Source: Streptacidiphilus carbonis
GTDB taxonomy: Bacteria; Actinomycetota; Actinomycetes; Streptomycetales; Streptomycetaceae
Direction: 5' to 3'
DNA: 45,652 nucleotides
Assembly (NCBI RefSeq): GCF_000787775.1
Contig: NZ_BBPM01000007.1
Coordinates: 59,079 to 104,730, forward strand
The notes under the pieces were generated by a model. It was not told the DNA's origin and ran no database searches. It saw nothing but the letters and a program-made list of their open reading frames with translations. This document shows positions 33,785 through 41,299 of the stretch, piece by piece (within the stretch, counting starts at the first letter, position 1; each line of letters opens with the position of its first letter). Made by a program: the position numbers and the translations under genes.

Positions 33785-33876
33785 AGTCGCTGCTCATGGG
33801 CAGTCAGATCCCGGAGCGGACAGCGCACTTCGTCATACCGCTGCGTACGGGGCTGGCCGGTGGAAAGAATGTTCCC

Positions 33877-34395
33877 ATGCCTGACTGGGGAATCGCACTG
33901 ATGACCGCATGCGCCGCGCTCGCGGGGAGCCTGGTGACCGGGTGGTACACCAGGGCGGCCGGCGGCCGTCAGGCCGATGCGGCCCGGCACGCCGGGAACC
34001 GGCAGGCGGACGCGGTACTGGAGACCGTCCGGATGACCTTGCAGGACCAGCGCTCGGTCCGCGAGCTCGACCTGCGCAGGGGCGCCTACGCGGAGTTCCT
34101 GGCCGCCGCCGAGGTGCTGGTGCTGACCCGCAGGACCCGGGTCGGCGACCCGGCCGACCTGCCCGCACTGCGCCGCGCCTTCTCCGCCGTCCTCCTGGAG
34201 GGCCCCGCCGACGCCGCCCGGACCGCCCGCGAGCTGGTCGACCTGCTCGGCACCGGACACGGCTCCCTCGACACGATCGAACAGCGCCGCGAAGCCTTCG
34301 TCGCGGCAGCCCAACAGGCCCTCCGGCCCGCCGATCCGGCGCCGCCGCCGGCGGCCCGCGCGGGAGGCGGAGATCCGTCGGCGCCGCCCCGGTGA
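33877..34395 (+). CDS. Small membrane-anchored protein of unknown function
   Basis: A 172-residue protein with one N-terminal membrane segment (GIALMTACAALAGSLVTGWYT, about 5-25), a charged, probably helical region with the repeat GRQADAARHAGNRQADAV, a conserved-looking core (LRRGAYAEFLAAAEVLVLTRR) and a Pro/Ala-rich tail. I recognise no family. The ATG at 33877 is preferred: GGAAAG lies 9 nt upstream, and AAGAAT ends 6 nt before it, so either a normal or a leaderless start is possible. An in-frame ATG 81 bp upstream would put a hydrophilic stretch before the membrane helix. Confidence 0.7.
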   Translation: MPDWGIALMTACAALAGSLVTGWYTRAAGGRQADAARHAGNRQADAVLETVRMTLQDQRSVRELDLRRGAYAEFLAAAEVLVLTRRTRVGDPADLPALRRAFSAVLLEGPADAARTARELVDLLGTGHGSLDTIEQRREAFVAAAQQALRPADPAPPPAARAGGGDPSAPPR

Positions 34396-34464
34396 TGGGG
34401 TTCGCGTGTGGACGGTGAACTGCCTACTGGCGTACCCCGCGAACCGCTACCCTCAGCCTCCGTA

Positions 34465-34478
34465 CTAGCCATGTCTAG
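34465..34478. promoter_or_regulatory. Near-palindrome upstream of the MFS gene, possible operator
   Basis: CTAGCCATGTCTAG is a palindrome except for one base pair. It sits directly before the ribosome site (GGGGAG) of the MFS exporter gene, where a TetR or MarR regulator would block transcription. No regulator gene is adjacent. Confidence 0.35.
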
Positions 34479-34495
34479 CAGGGGGAGCTGGCCGA

Positions 34496-36058
34496 GTGAC
34501 CAGTGTGACAGCAGGGCCCGCGGGAGCGGGGCGGAAGAATCTGGTGCTGACCGCGATGATCTTCGCGGTGGCGATGACCTTCATCGACCAGACCATCGTG
34601 TCGATCGCGGCACCGAAGATCCAGAGTGAACTGGGGCTCTCCAGCACCGGGATGCAGTGGGCGGTCAACTCCTATCTGCTCACCATGGCCGCGCTCTTCG
34701 CCTACGGCGGCCGGCTGGCCGACACCATGGGCCACCGCAGGATGGTCACCATCGGCGTGATCGTGTTCGCGGCGGCCTCCGCGCTGTGCGGGCTCACCCC
34801 CAAGGGGAGCCTGGCCGAGACCTGGATCGTGGTCTTCCGCGCGGTCCAGGGTGTGGGCGGCGCGCTGATGTACCCGGCGGCGCTGGCCATCGTCGTCAAC
34901 ACCTACGAACTGCGGGAGCGGGGACGGGCGCTGGCGCTCTTCTTCGGCATCGCCGGCGGCCTGACCGCGGTGGGCCCGGTGCTCGGCGGCTACCTCTCCG
35001 CCTGGACCTGGCGGGCCATCTTCTGGGTCAACGTCCCGATGGCGCTGATCGCCGTGGTGCTGATCGTGCTCTCGAAGCCGGTCACCAGGCACCGCCCGGC
35101 GCCGATGGACTACCGCGGCCTGGTGCTGATCGCCGGCGGTGTCGCGCTCAGCGTCTTCGGTTTCCAGCAGTCCAACGTCTGGGGCTGGAGCAACCCCGGC
35201 ATCGGGCTGAGCATCGGGCTCGGCGCGGTGCTGCTGGTGCTGTTCTTCCGGTACGAGAAGACCGTCGCCTCACCGCTGATGAACGTCTCGATCTTCAACA
35301 ACCGGGCCTTCCTGGTCCAGAACATCGTGCTGGGCGTCGCCATGACGGTGTTCGTCCCGCTGTTCTTCTTCGCCAGCGAGTACGCCGCCGTCTCCCTCGG
35401 GCAGAAGCCGTCCCAGGCCGGGGAGAGCCTGCTGTTCTTCTTCCTCGGCTTCGTCGTCGCCGCGCAGATCGGCGGCCGGATGCTGGACCGGGTCGGCGCC
35501 AAGCGCCCGGTGGTCAGCGGCTGCGCCGTCGCCGCGGTCGGCTTCTACCTCTGGGCCAAGCAGTTGACCACGCTGGACTTCGGCAAGGAGCAGTGGATGA
35601 TCGTCATCGCCGGCGCCGGCATGGGCCTGATGATGGGCCCGGCCAACACCGACGCGGTCAACCGGGCCTCCAGCCTCTCCTACGGCGAGGCCACCGGCAT
35701 CACCCAGACGGTCCGCAACTACGCGTCCAGCCTCAGCCTGGCCATCCTCGGCACGGTGATGGTCACCGAGACCCGCTCGCACCTGGTCTCCTCGCTCATC
35801 GGACAGGGCATGACCCACGCCGAGGCCGTCAAGGCGGCCGGCGCCAACTCGGGCAGCGGCGACTCCGGCGGCTCCACGGCGGCCATCCCGCACTTCGTCC
35901 GGGTGGACTTCGCCCAGGCCACCCAGACGGTCTTCTACATCATGGCCGGGGTGATGGCACTGGCCTTCGTGGTGGCGCTGCTGGGCCTGCGCCACGGACT
36001 CCAGGAGCAGCCGGAGCAGCAGGAGTCCGACGACGACCCGGCTGTGGCGGCCGCCTGA
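34496..36058 (+). CDS. MFS transporter, DHA2 (EmrB/QacA) drug-proton antiporter type
   Basis: A 520-residue exporter with about 14 membrane helices. The first helix carries FIDQTIVSIAAPKIQ (motif D1 of the DHA2 group), the loop 2-3 motif A is GGRLADTMGHRRM, motif B is RAVQGVGGALMYPAALA, and motif C (antiporter) is GIAGGLTAVGPVLGGYLS. The C-terminus is a hydrophilic Gln/Glu/Asp-rich tail. It probably exports a toxic or secondary-metabolite compound with proton exchange; the substrate is unknown. GTG at 34496 is preceded by GGGGAG at 8 nt. A near-palindrome lies before the ribosome site. It converges on the L,D-transpeptidase gene. Confidence 0.93.
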   Translation: MTSVTAGPAGAGRKNLVLTAMIFAVAMTFIDQTIVSIAAPKIQSELGLSSTGMQWAVNSYLLTMAALFAYGGRLADTMGHRRMVTIGVIVFAAASALCGLTPKGSLAETWIVVFRAVQGVGGALMYPAALAIVVNTYELRERGRALALFFGIAGGLTAVGPVLGGYLSAWTWRAIFWVNVPMALIAVVLIVLSKPVTRHRPAPMDYRGLVLIAGGVALSVFGFQQSNVWGWSNPGIGLSIGLGAVLLVLFFRYEKTVASPLMNVSIFNNRAFLVQNIVLGVAMTVFVPLFFFASEYAAVSLGQKPSQAGESLLFFFLGFVVAAQIGGRMLDRVGAKRPVVSGCAVAAVGFYLWAKQLTTLDFGKEQWMIVIAGAGMGLMMGPANTDAVNRASSLSYGEATGITQTVRNYASSLSLAILGTVMVTETRSHLVSSLIGQGMTHAEAVKAAGANSGSGDSGGSTAAIPHFVRVDFAQATQTVFYIMAGVMALAFVVALLGLRHGLQEQPEQQESDDDPAVAAA

Positions 36059-36098
36059 CGGAGAGTCAGTCGGACCTTCGGCCGCGGCGCGTCGGCGG

Positions 36099-37145
36099 CT
36101 ATGCGCCGGTGGCGCCCTTCAGGGCGCTGCCGGCGAGCCACTGGGTCCAGCTCAGGTTCCAGTCGCCGTAGCCGTTGCCGGCCTCGACGGTGTCCTTGGA
36201 GTGGACGACCTCGACCACGTCGCCGGGGATCACCTCGTTGTAGAACGCCTTCGCGGTGCCGTCGTCCGCGAGGCCGACACAGCCGTGGGTCACGTTCTCG
36301 CGGCCGCCGTAGGTGTCGGCCCTGGGGTTCTGGTGCACATAGGTCCCGGACGTGGTGATGTGCACCGCCCAGTAGTAGTAGCCCAGATAGGCGTCCCCGA
36401 GCCCGACGGTGCGCGAGTCCATCAGCACCTTCTGCGCCTTGTCCATGACCACCATCGTCCCGTTCCAGGTGTCCAGCCCCGGCTGGCCCGCGGTGATCGG
36501 GATGCTGGTCGTCCTCCCGTTGTCGACCACCGTCATCCGGTGGGTGCGCACGTCCACGACGGCCTTCAGGGAGCGGCCGACGCCGAAGTGCCGCACCGTG
36601 TGCGAGCCCAGCTGCAGCGTCACCCGGGTGCCGGGCTTCCAGTAGCCCTGCGGGCGGTAGTCCACCCGCTCGCCGTCCGGCAGGTCGCGGTCCTTGATCC
36701 AGCTCCAGGCCCCGGCCTGGCCGCCGGTGCGCACGGTCAGCCACTGCTCCACCGCGGCGCGCTGCGACGCCGGGACCGGCTGCTGGAAGGTGACGGATAT
36801 CGGCATGCCGACCCCGACGGTCTGGCCCTCGGCGATGTTCACCTGAGCGGTGGCCAGTACGGCCGGCTCGGGAACGGTGGGACCGCTGGGGGAGGGCGAG
36901 GCCGACGGCGCCGCGGAGGCCGTTGCCGGGGCGGAGGGCGTGCCCGGTGCCGCCGAGGGGTCCGCCACGGCCCCGTTGCTCGCGCCGGCCCGGGGCGCGG
37001 CCCCCACGCCCGCCGCCGCGTCCGATCCGGCGCCGCCGGCCGAGCAGCCCGCCAGGGCGAGCGCGCAGACGGCCGCGGCCCCTGCGCCGACCAGGCCGTT
37101 CCCCCAACGGTAGGTCCGGCGAGCGGTGTTCACCTGCGCGTTCAT
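36099..37145 (-). CDS. L,D-transpeptidase lipoprotein with Ig-like domain
   Basis: A 348-residue cell-wall enzyme that makes 3-3 peptidoglycan cross-links or attaches proteins to the wall. The signal peptide has a lipobox LALAGC with C34; a 65-residue Ala/Ser/Pro-rich linker spans to about residue 92. Residues 95-185 form an Ig-like domain (VGMPISVTFQQPV, YRPQGYWKPGTRV) as in mycobacterial Ldt proteins. The YkuD domain follows with YVHQNPRADTYGGRENVTHGCVGL, catalytic H287 and C289. The C-terminal tail has WNLSWTQWL. The ATG at 37145 is chosen because the signal peptide begins there; GGGGGAA is just upstream. Its promoter would be in the 187-bp gap before the small frame at 37333. Confidence 0.94.
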   Translation of the reverse strand: MNAQVNTARRTYRWGNGLVGAGAAAVCALALAGCSAGGAGSDAAAGVGAAPRAGASNGAVADPSAAPGTPSAPATASAAPSASPSPSGPTVPEPAVLATAQVNIAEGQTVGVGMPISVTFQQPVPASQRAAVEQWLTVRTGGQAGAWSWIKDRDLPDGERVDYRPQGYWKPGTRVTLQLGSHTVRHFGVGRSLKAVVDVRTHRMTVVDNGRTTSIPITAGQPGLDTWNGTMVVMDKAQKVLMDSRTVGLGDAYLGYYYWAVHITTSGTYVHQNPRADTYGGRENVTHGCVGLADDGTAKAFYNEVIPGDVVEVVHSKDTVEAGNGYGDWNLSWTQWLAGSALKGATGA

Positions 37146-37332
37146 GGTTCCCCCGAAAATGTCCCAGTGTTCTTCTCGAATAGCCTTACGCATCCTGCCC
37201 ATGACTTGGTTGCACCCCTGAGCGATCCGGTCCGGCAGCGGGAAAACGGGTTGGCGACCGGTCCTGTGCCGGTTACCGTGATCGGGCACAGGACATCGGC
37301 CGGGCACAGGGATTCCGGAGGTGAGGACGTTC

Positions 37333-37404
37333 ATGACTTTCGCCGCGGCGGGCAGGGCCCGCATTCAGAAGTCGATCGACCCCACTTCTGCGGCCACTGG
37401 CTGA
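37333..37404 (+). CDS. Possible 23-aa upstream peptide before rsgA
   Basis: ATG at 37333 is preceded by GGAGGTGA, the strongest ribosome site in this area, at 7-nt spacing. The frame encodes 23 residues (begins MTFAAAGRAR) and ends with TGA at 37402-37404. It is in the same reading frame as rsgA, whose TTG start lies 45 bp after this stop. It may be a real small peptide, a translational control element for rsgA, or a remnant of a longer rsgA N-terminus. The 37146-37332 stretch before it holds no gene I can support. Confidence 0.4.
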   Translation: MTFAAAGRARIQKSIDPTSAATG

Positions 37405-37449
37405 CGCGACGTCAAAAGCCGACGGGGCCGCCCTCCGAAGGGCCTTCTC

Positions 37450-38538
37450 TTGTTGCACGATTCCACGCATCCGCTCGCCCGCTACGGCTGGGACGGCCCG
37501 TGGGCCGAGCAGTTCTCCGACCATGCCGCAGCCGGTCTGCTGCCCGGACGCATCGTCCGGGTCGACCGCGGCTTCTGCGAGGTCGTGGTCGCCGATGCGG
37601 GCCGGGCCGTCCCGGTCCGTGCCGACATCGCGCCGGTGGCCGTCCACGATCCGCTGCACTACGCCTGCACCGGCGACTGGGCCGCCGTGGGCGACGGGCC
37701 GACCGGCCCCTGCCTGCGTGCGCTGCTGCCGCGCCGCACCTCGGTGGTGCGGTCCACCTCCTCCAAGCGCTCCGAGGGGCAGGTACTGGCGGCCAATGTC
37801 GACACCGTCGTCATCGCCGTCTCACTGTCGGTGGAGCCCGACCTCGGCCGGGTCGAACGCTTCCTGGCCCTGGCCTGGGAGAGCGGCGCCCGGCCGCTGG
37901 TGCTGCTCACCAAGGCGGACGCCGCCCCCGACGGCGACCTGATCAGGGAGGACGTCGAACGGGTCAGCCCGGGTGCCGACGTCCTCGTGGTCAGCGCGCT
38001 GACCGGACGGGGGATGGCGGCGCTCGCCGACCGGCTGTCCGGCACCAGCGCGCTGGTCGGGCTGTCCGGCGCGGGCAAGTCCACCCTCACCAACGCGCTG
38101 ACCGGGCGCAGCGGACCGGACGCGGCGGAGGTCCGGCCGATCGGCGCAGCCGGCAAGGGCCGGCACACCACCACCGCCAGGGAACTGCTGCCGCTGCCGG
38201 GCGGCGGGGTCCTGATCGACACCCCGGGCCTGCGCGGGGTCGGCATGTTCGACGCCGCGCAGGGCCTCCGGCAGGCCTTCGGCGAGATCGCGGCACTGGC
38301 GCGGGACTGCCGCTTCGGCGACTGCCGCCATGTCGCCGAGCCCGGCTGCGCGGTCCTGGCCGCGCTGCGGGACGGCACGCTGGACGAACGCCGGCTGGAC
38401 AGCTACCGCAAGCTGGAGCGCGAGAACCGGCGGATGGCCGCGCGGACGGACGCCCGGCTGCGCGCCGAGCAGCTGCGGTACCGGAAGGCCGCCGACCGGG
38501 AGCGCGGCGCCGCGCTGCGGGCCAAGGGCCGCCGCTGA
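37450..38538 (+). CDS. rsgA: Ribosome biogenesis GTPase RsgA (YjeQ/EngC)
   Basis: A 362-residue circularly permuted GTPase that helps 30S subunit maturation. An OB-fold N-terminal domain is followed by the G motifs in permuted order: G4 LTKAD (153-157), G1 GLSGAGKST (204-212), G3 DTPG (257-260). The C-terminal zinc site has C287, C292, H294 and C300 (DCRFGDCRHVAEPGC). No ATG is available; TTG at 37450 has GAAGGG 7 nt upstream, and another TTG follows directly. The gene sits 45 bp after an in-frame 23-codon upstream frame. The stop lies 5 bp from the convergent small membrane gene. Confidence 0.94.
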   Translation: MLHDSTHPLARYGWDGPWAEQFSDHAAAGLLPGRIVRVDRGFCEVVVADAGRAVPVRADIAPVAVHDPLHYACTGDWAAVGDGPTGPCLRALLPRRTSVVRSTSSKRSEGQVLAANVDTVVIAVSLSVEPDLGRVERFLALAWESGARPLVLLTKADAAPDGDLIREDVERVSPGADVLVVSALTGRGMAALADRLSGTSALVGLSGAGKSTLTNALTGRSGPDAAEVRPIGAAGKGRHTTTARELLPLPGGGVLIDTPGLRGVGMFDAAQGLRQAFGEIAALARDCRFGDCRHVAEPGCAVLAALRDGTLDERRLDSYRKLERENRRMAARTDARLRAEQLRYRKAADRERGAALRAKGRR

Positions 38539-38543
38539 CCGGC

Positions 38544-38699
38544 TCAGCGGTCCTGCGGGCCGCCGTCCCGGGGCCTGCGCCGGGCCTGCCACGCCTTGGC
38601 GAGGCCCGGCGGCAGGCCCTGGCCGTCGCGCCACAGGGTGAAGGCGATCGCGGCGAGGGCCAGCAGGGCGATCACGATGCCGATCAGTACCACGGCCAT
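38544..38699 (-). CDS. 51-aa single-span membrane protein
   Basis: A strong ribosome site (GAGGAGG, 5 nt) precedes the ATG at 38699. The peptide starts with a membrane helix (residues 2-22, MAVVLIGIVIALLALAAIAF), then a short cytoplasmic basic tail with WRDGQGLPPGLAKAW and Arg-rich end. Composition and ribosome site make it likely to be real. It converges on rsgA with 5 bp between stops and is divergent from the DUF4230 gene. Function unknown. Confidence 0.65.
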   Translation of the reverse strand: MAVVLIGIVIALLALAAIAFTLWRDGQGLPPGLAKAWQARRRPRDGGPQDR

Positions 38700-38899
38700 G
38701 GCGACCTCCTCGGACTGCGTACCCCTCTGGTGCCCGGTCGGCCCGGCCCCCACACCGCGCGGCGGTCCGGATCTGCCGGTGACAATCCTGTTGCCCGAAC
38801 GTCGAACTGACGGCTCCTTGGGTCGGCGAGGACGGGGTAGGAGCCTGGTCGAGGGCGTCGGTGCGACGCTCCCCGGCACCCCTGGCAGAGGAGACATCC

Positions 38900-39592
38900 A
38901 TGAGGTCCCTGCGTGGCGACGCGACGGAGACCCAGCGGCCCGTCGTCGAGGAGCGGCGGTACGCCCGACGCCGCGTCCCCTGGTACATCAGCATCCCGAT
39001 CACCTTCGTGGTGATCGTCGCGCTCTTCCTCGCCGCAGCCAAGTTCAACTGGCTTCCCTCACTGCCCAATCCGTTCGGCACCAGGACCGTCGACCGCAGC
39101 CAGCCGGCGGTGCTCCAGTCCATCGAGAACATGAGCCGCTACGAGGCGGCCGACGGCAACTTCCAACTGGTCGTCGACATCGACAAGGAGGCCAAGTTCC
39201 TGCCGTCGGCGCTGCTCGGCAAGCGCACCCTCTACGTCGCGGCCGGCACCGTCAACTCGTACGTGGACCTGGGCAAGGCGGGGGTGACGGTGAGCAGCGA
39301 CCGCAGGAGCGCGACCATCGTGCTGCCGCACGCCGCGCTGGACAAGACGGCGCTGGACCCCAAGAACTCCTACACCTACGCCGAGTCGCGCGGACTGTTC
39401 AACCGCATCGGTGACTTCTTCTCCAGCGACCCCAACGACCAGCAGCAGCTGAACGTGCTGGCCGCGCAGAAGATCCAGACGGCGGCCGCCGCCAGCGGGC
39501 TGACCACCAGGGCGGAGCAGAACACCAGCGCCATGCTGAAGGGACTGCTCGGCTCGCTCGGCTTCACCACGGTGACGGTCAGTTACAAGTGA
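38900..39592 (+). CDS. DUF4230 domain protein, membrane-anchored
   Basis: A 230-residue protein with a short basic cytoplasmic N-terminus (RRYARRRVPW), one membrane helix (about 33-52, SIPITFVVIVALFLAAA) and an extracytoplasmic DUF4230 domain, seen as LQSIENMSRYEAADGNFQLVVDIDKE and LPHAALDKTALDPKNSYTY, ending with a C-terminal helix. The family has no known activity. The ATG at 38900 has AGAGGAGA 5 nt upstream; an earlier in-frame start would add 13 hydrophilic residues before the same ribosome site. A perfect 16-bp terminator follows 12 bp after the stop. Confidence 0.88.
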   Translation: MRSLRGDATETQRPVVEERRYARRRVPWYISIPITFVVIVALFLAAAKFNWLPSLPNPFGTRTVDRSQPAVLQSIENMSRYEAADGNFQLVVDIDKEAKFLPSALLGKRTLYVAAGTVNSYVDLGKAGVTVSSDRRSATIVLPHAALDKTALDPKNSYTYAESRGLFNRIGDFFSSDPNDQQQLNVLAAQKIQTAAAASGLTTRAEQNTSAMLKGLLGSLGFTTVTVSYK

Positions 39593-39604
39593 GCCGACCC
39601 GCAC

Positions 39605-39639
39605 AACCCGGGGGCCCGCCGCCGGCGGGCCCCCGGGTT
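39605..39639 (+). terminator. Perfect 16-bp GC-rich terminator stem
   Basis: Positions 39605-39620 pair exactly with 39624-39639 around a 3-nt loop, 12 bp after the DUF4230 stop. No U-tract follows, as usual in this kind of genome. Confidence 0.8.
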
Positions 39640-39737
39640 CCTGTGGGTCCCGGTGCGTTCCTGGGAGCAGCCCCTCAAATTCCGACCTCATCGGATCCTA
39701 AGAATTCATTAGGAGAAGTACGTGAGTCTTTGGGCTC

Positions 39738-40592
39738 ATGGAGCAGACGCAACGCAGCAAGAGGGTCGGACAGGCTGTCCGCCGCAGGTCGGAGTACCTG
39801 GTGGAGGCCTTTCGCCCGCCGGGCGTCAGGCTGAGGCGGAAGGTCGCGCTCCCTGACCGGACAGCGACCGCACGGCTGGTCGACTCCCCGGTCTTCGTGA
39901 TGTCCTCCCAGCGTTCCGGCTCGACGCTGCTGCGGGTGCTGCTCAACAGCCACTCGCGCATCCGCGCCCCGCACGAACTGCACCTGGACTCGCTCCAGGT
40001 GGGGATGGGCGCCGGGTACCTCGCCCCGGTCATGGACGAACTCGGCCTGGCCCGGCAGTCGTTGGAGCATCTGCTCTGGGACGGGGTGCTGGACCACGAA
40101 CTGCGCCGCAGCGGCAAGTCCGTCATCGTCGACAAGACCCCTTCCAACGCCGACATCTGGCGCCGTATCTCGCAGGCCTGGCCGAACGCCCGCTACCTCT
40201 TCCTGCTCCGGCACCCGGGCTCGGTCCTGGAGTCGATGCTGACCCGGCACGCCGACTTCACCCGGGACCGGGCGATCGAGGATGTGCTGAGCCAGATCAC
40301 CGCCGTGGACGAGGCGCGCCGATGTCTCGACGGCCTGACGGTCAGGTACGAGGAGCTCACCGCCGACCCCGAGCGCGAGACCCGCCGCATCTGCGGCTAC
40401 CTGGGAGTCCTCTGGGAGCCGGAGATGCTCGACTACGGCAAGCAGGAGCACGGCCCCTTCAAGCCCTACTTCGGCGACTGGAGCGAGAACATCGCCTCCG
40501 GCCGGGTGCAGCGGGCCCGGCCGCTGCCGGCGGCGACCGAGCTTCCGGAGCCGCTCCGGGCGATCTCCCGGACCTGGGGATACGTCAGCTGA
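39738..40592 (+). CDS. Sulfotransferase family protein
   Basis: A 284-residue PAPS-dependent sulfotransferase-like enzyme. The 5'-phosphosulfate loop is SSQRSGSTLL (56-65), a KTPSN motif lies near 135, and the 3'-phosphate site is in YLFLLRHPGSVLESML. Conserved YEEL and WEPEM-YGK follow near the C-terminus. It would move sulfate from PAPS to a hydroxyl or amine acceptor; the acceptor is unknown. The start is weak: only TTTGGG precedes the ATG at 39738, while AGGAGAAG further up is too far; a TGA 13 nt upstream excludes an earlier in-frame start. CysC in this window supplies PAPS. It converges on the rhodanese gene with 9 bp between stops. Confidence 0.87.
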   Translation: MEQTQRSKRVGQAVRRRSEYLVEAFRPPGVRLRRKVALPDRTATARLVDSPVFVMSSQRSGSTLLRVLLNSHSRIRAPHELHLDSLQVGMGAGYLAPVMDELGLARQSLEHLLWDGVLDHELRRSGKSVIVDKTPSNADIWRRISQAWPNARYLFLLRHPGSVLESMLTRHADFTRDRAIEDVLSQITAVDEARRCLDGLTVRYEELTADPERETRRICGYLGVLWEPEMLDYGKQEHGPFKPYFGDWSENIASGRVQRARPLPAATELPEPLRAISRTWGYVS

Positions 40593-40601
40593 CGGGGAGC
40601 G

Positions 40602-41105
40602 TCAGCAGGCGCAGGAGATGCCCGAGCGGGGGGCGGTGAGGTCGTCGACCGGCCGCTGCCCGGTCCCCTCGGCGCTGTCGAAGGCGAAGCCCTCGCGGAC
40701 CCAGTACTCGAAGCCGCCCAGCATCTCCTTCACCGGGTGGCCGAGCCGGGCGAAGGCCAGGGCGGCCCGGGTGGCGCCGTTGCAGCCCGGGCCCCAGCAG
40801 TAGGTGACCACGGTGGCGCCGGCCGGTACCAGGGCCGGCGCCAGTTCGGCGATGCGCGCGGTGGGGAGGTGGACGGCCCCCGGAATGCGCCCCTGCGCCC
40901 AGGCGGCCTCGCTGCGGGTGTCGACCAGCACGATCCCGGCGATCCCCGCCGCCAGGTCGGCGTGGACGTCGGAGACATCGGCCTCGAAGGCCAGCCGCGC
41001 GGCGAAGTGGGCAGCTGCCTCGGCCGGCCCGGCCGCCGGGACGGAGAGAACCGCGCTGGTGGGGACAGTGGTGGGGGCTGCGGTGGCGGGAGCGGCGGTG
41101 GTCAT
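40602..41105 (-). CDS. Rhodanese-like domain protein
   Basis: A 167-residue sulfurtransferase-like protein. The rhodanese core is IVLVDTRSEAAWAQGRIPGAVHLP (CH2A-type motif, 58-81) and the active loop TYCWGPGCNGATRAA: C103 is at the canonical position at the end of the strand, and C108 is a second cysteine in the loop. EMLGGFEYW follows. The first 25 residues are Ala/Thr/Pro-rich. Two cysteines in the loop could allow thiol-disulfide chemistry as well as persulfide transfer. The protein ends with ISCAC. GGAG lies 6 nt before the ATG at 41105. It is divergent from the Ada-AlkA gene. Confidence 0.9.
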   Translation of the reverse strand: MTTAAPATAAPTTVPTSAVLSVPAAGPAEAAAHFAARLAFEADVSDVHADLAAGIAGIVLVDTRSEAAWAQGRIPGAVHLPTARIAELAPALVPAGATVVTYCWGPGCNGATRAALAFARLGHPVKEMLGGFEYWVREGFAFDSAEGTGQRPVDDLTAPRSGISCAC

Positions 41106-41299
41106 TCGGACTCCTCGGGACGGGCGGGGACCGGTGCGTCCCCGTTGCAGCGATCATGTCGTTCGGGCCGGGCCCGCACGAGTGGCGTGGACGCCGCCGA
41201 CCGTGAAGATTCCGCCAGCGGCGGACCGGCCGGACCGCCCGAACCGTGGTGTCCGATTCCCGCCAGTCATCGGCTCCGGAATGCCGCAGACTGGAGCAT

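Noticed and set aside
39722-39858. GTG frame behind AGGAGAAG overlapping the sulfotransferase start
   Set aside because: Spacing of only 3 nt to the GTG and a featureless translation; the overlapping frame with sulfotransferase motifs is the gene.
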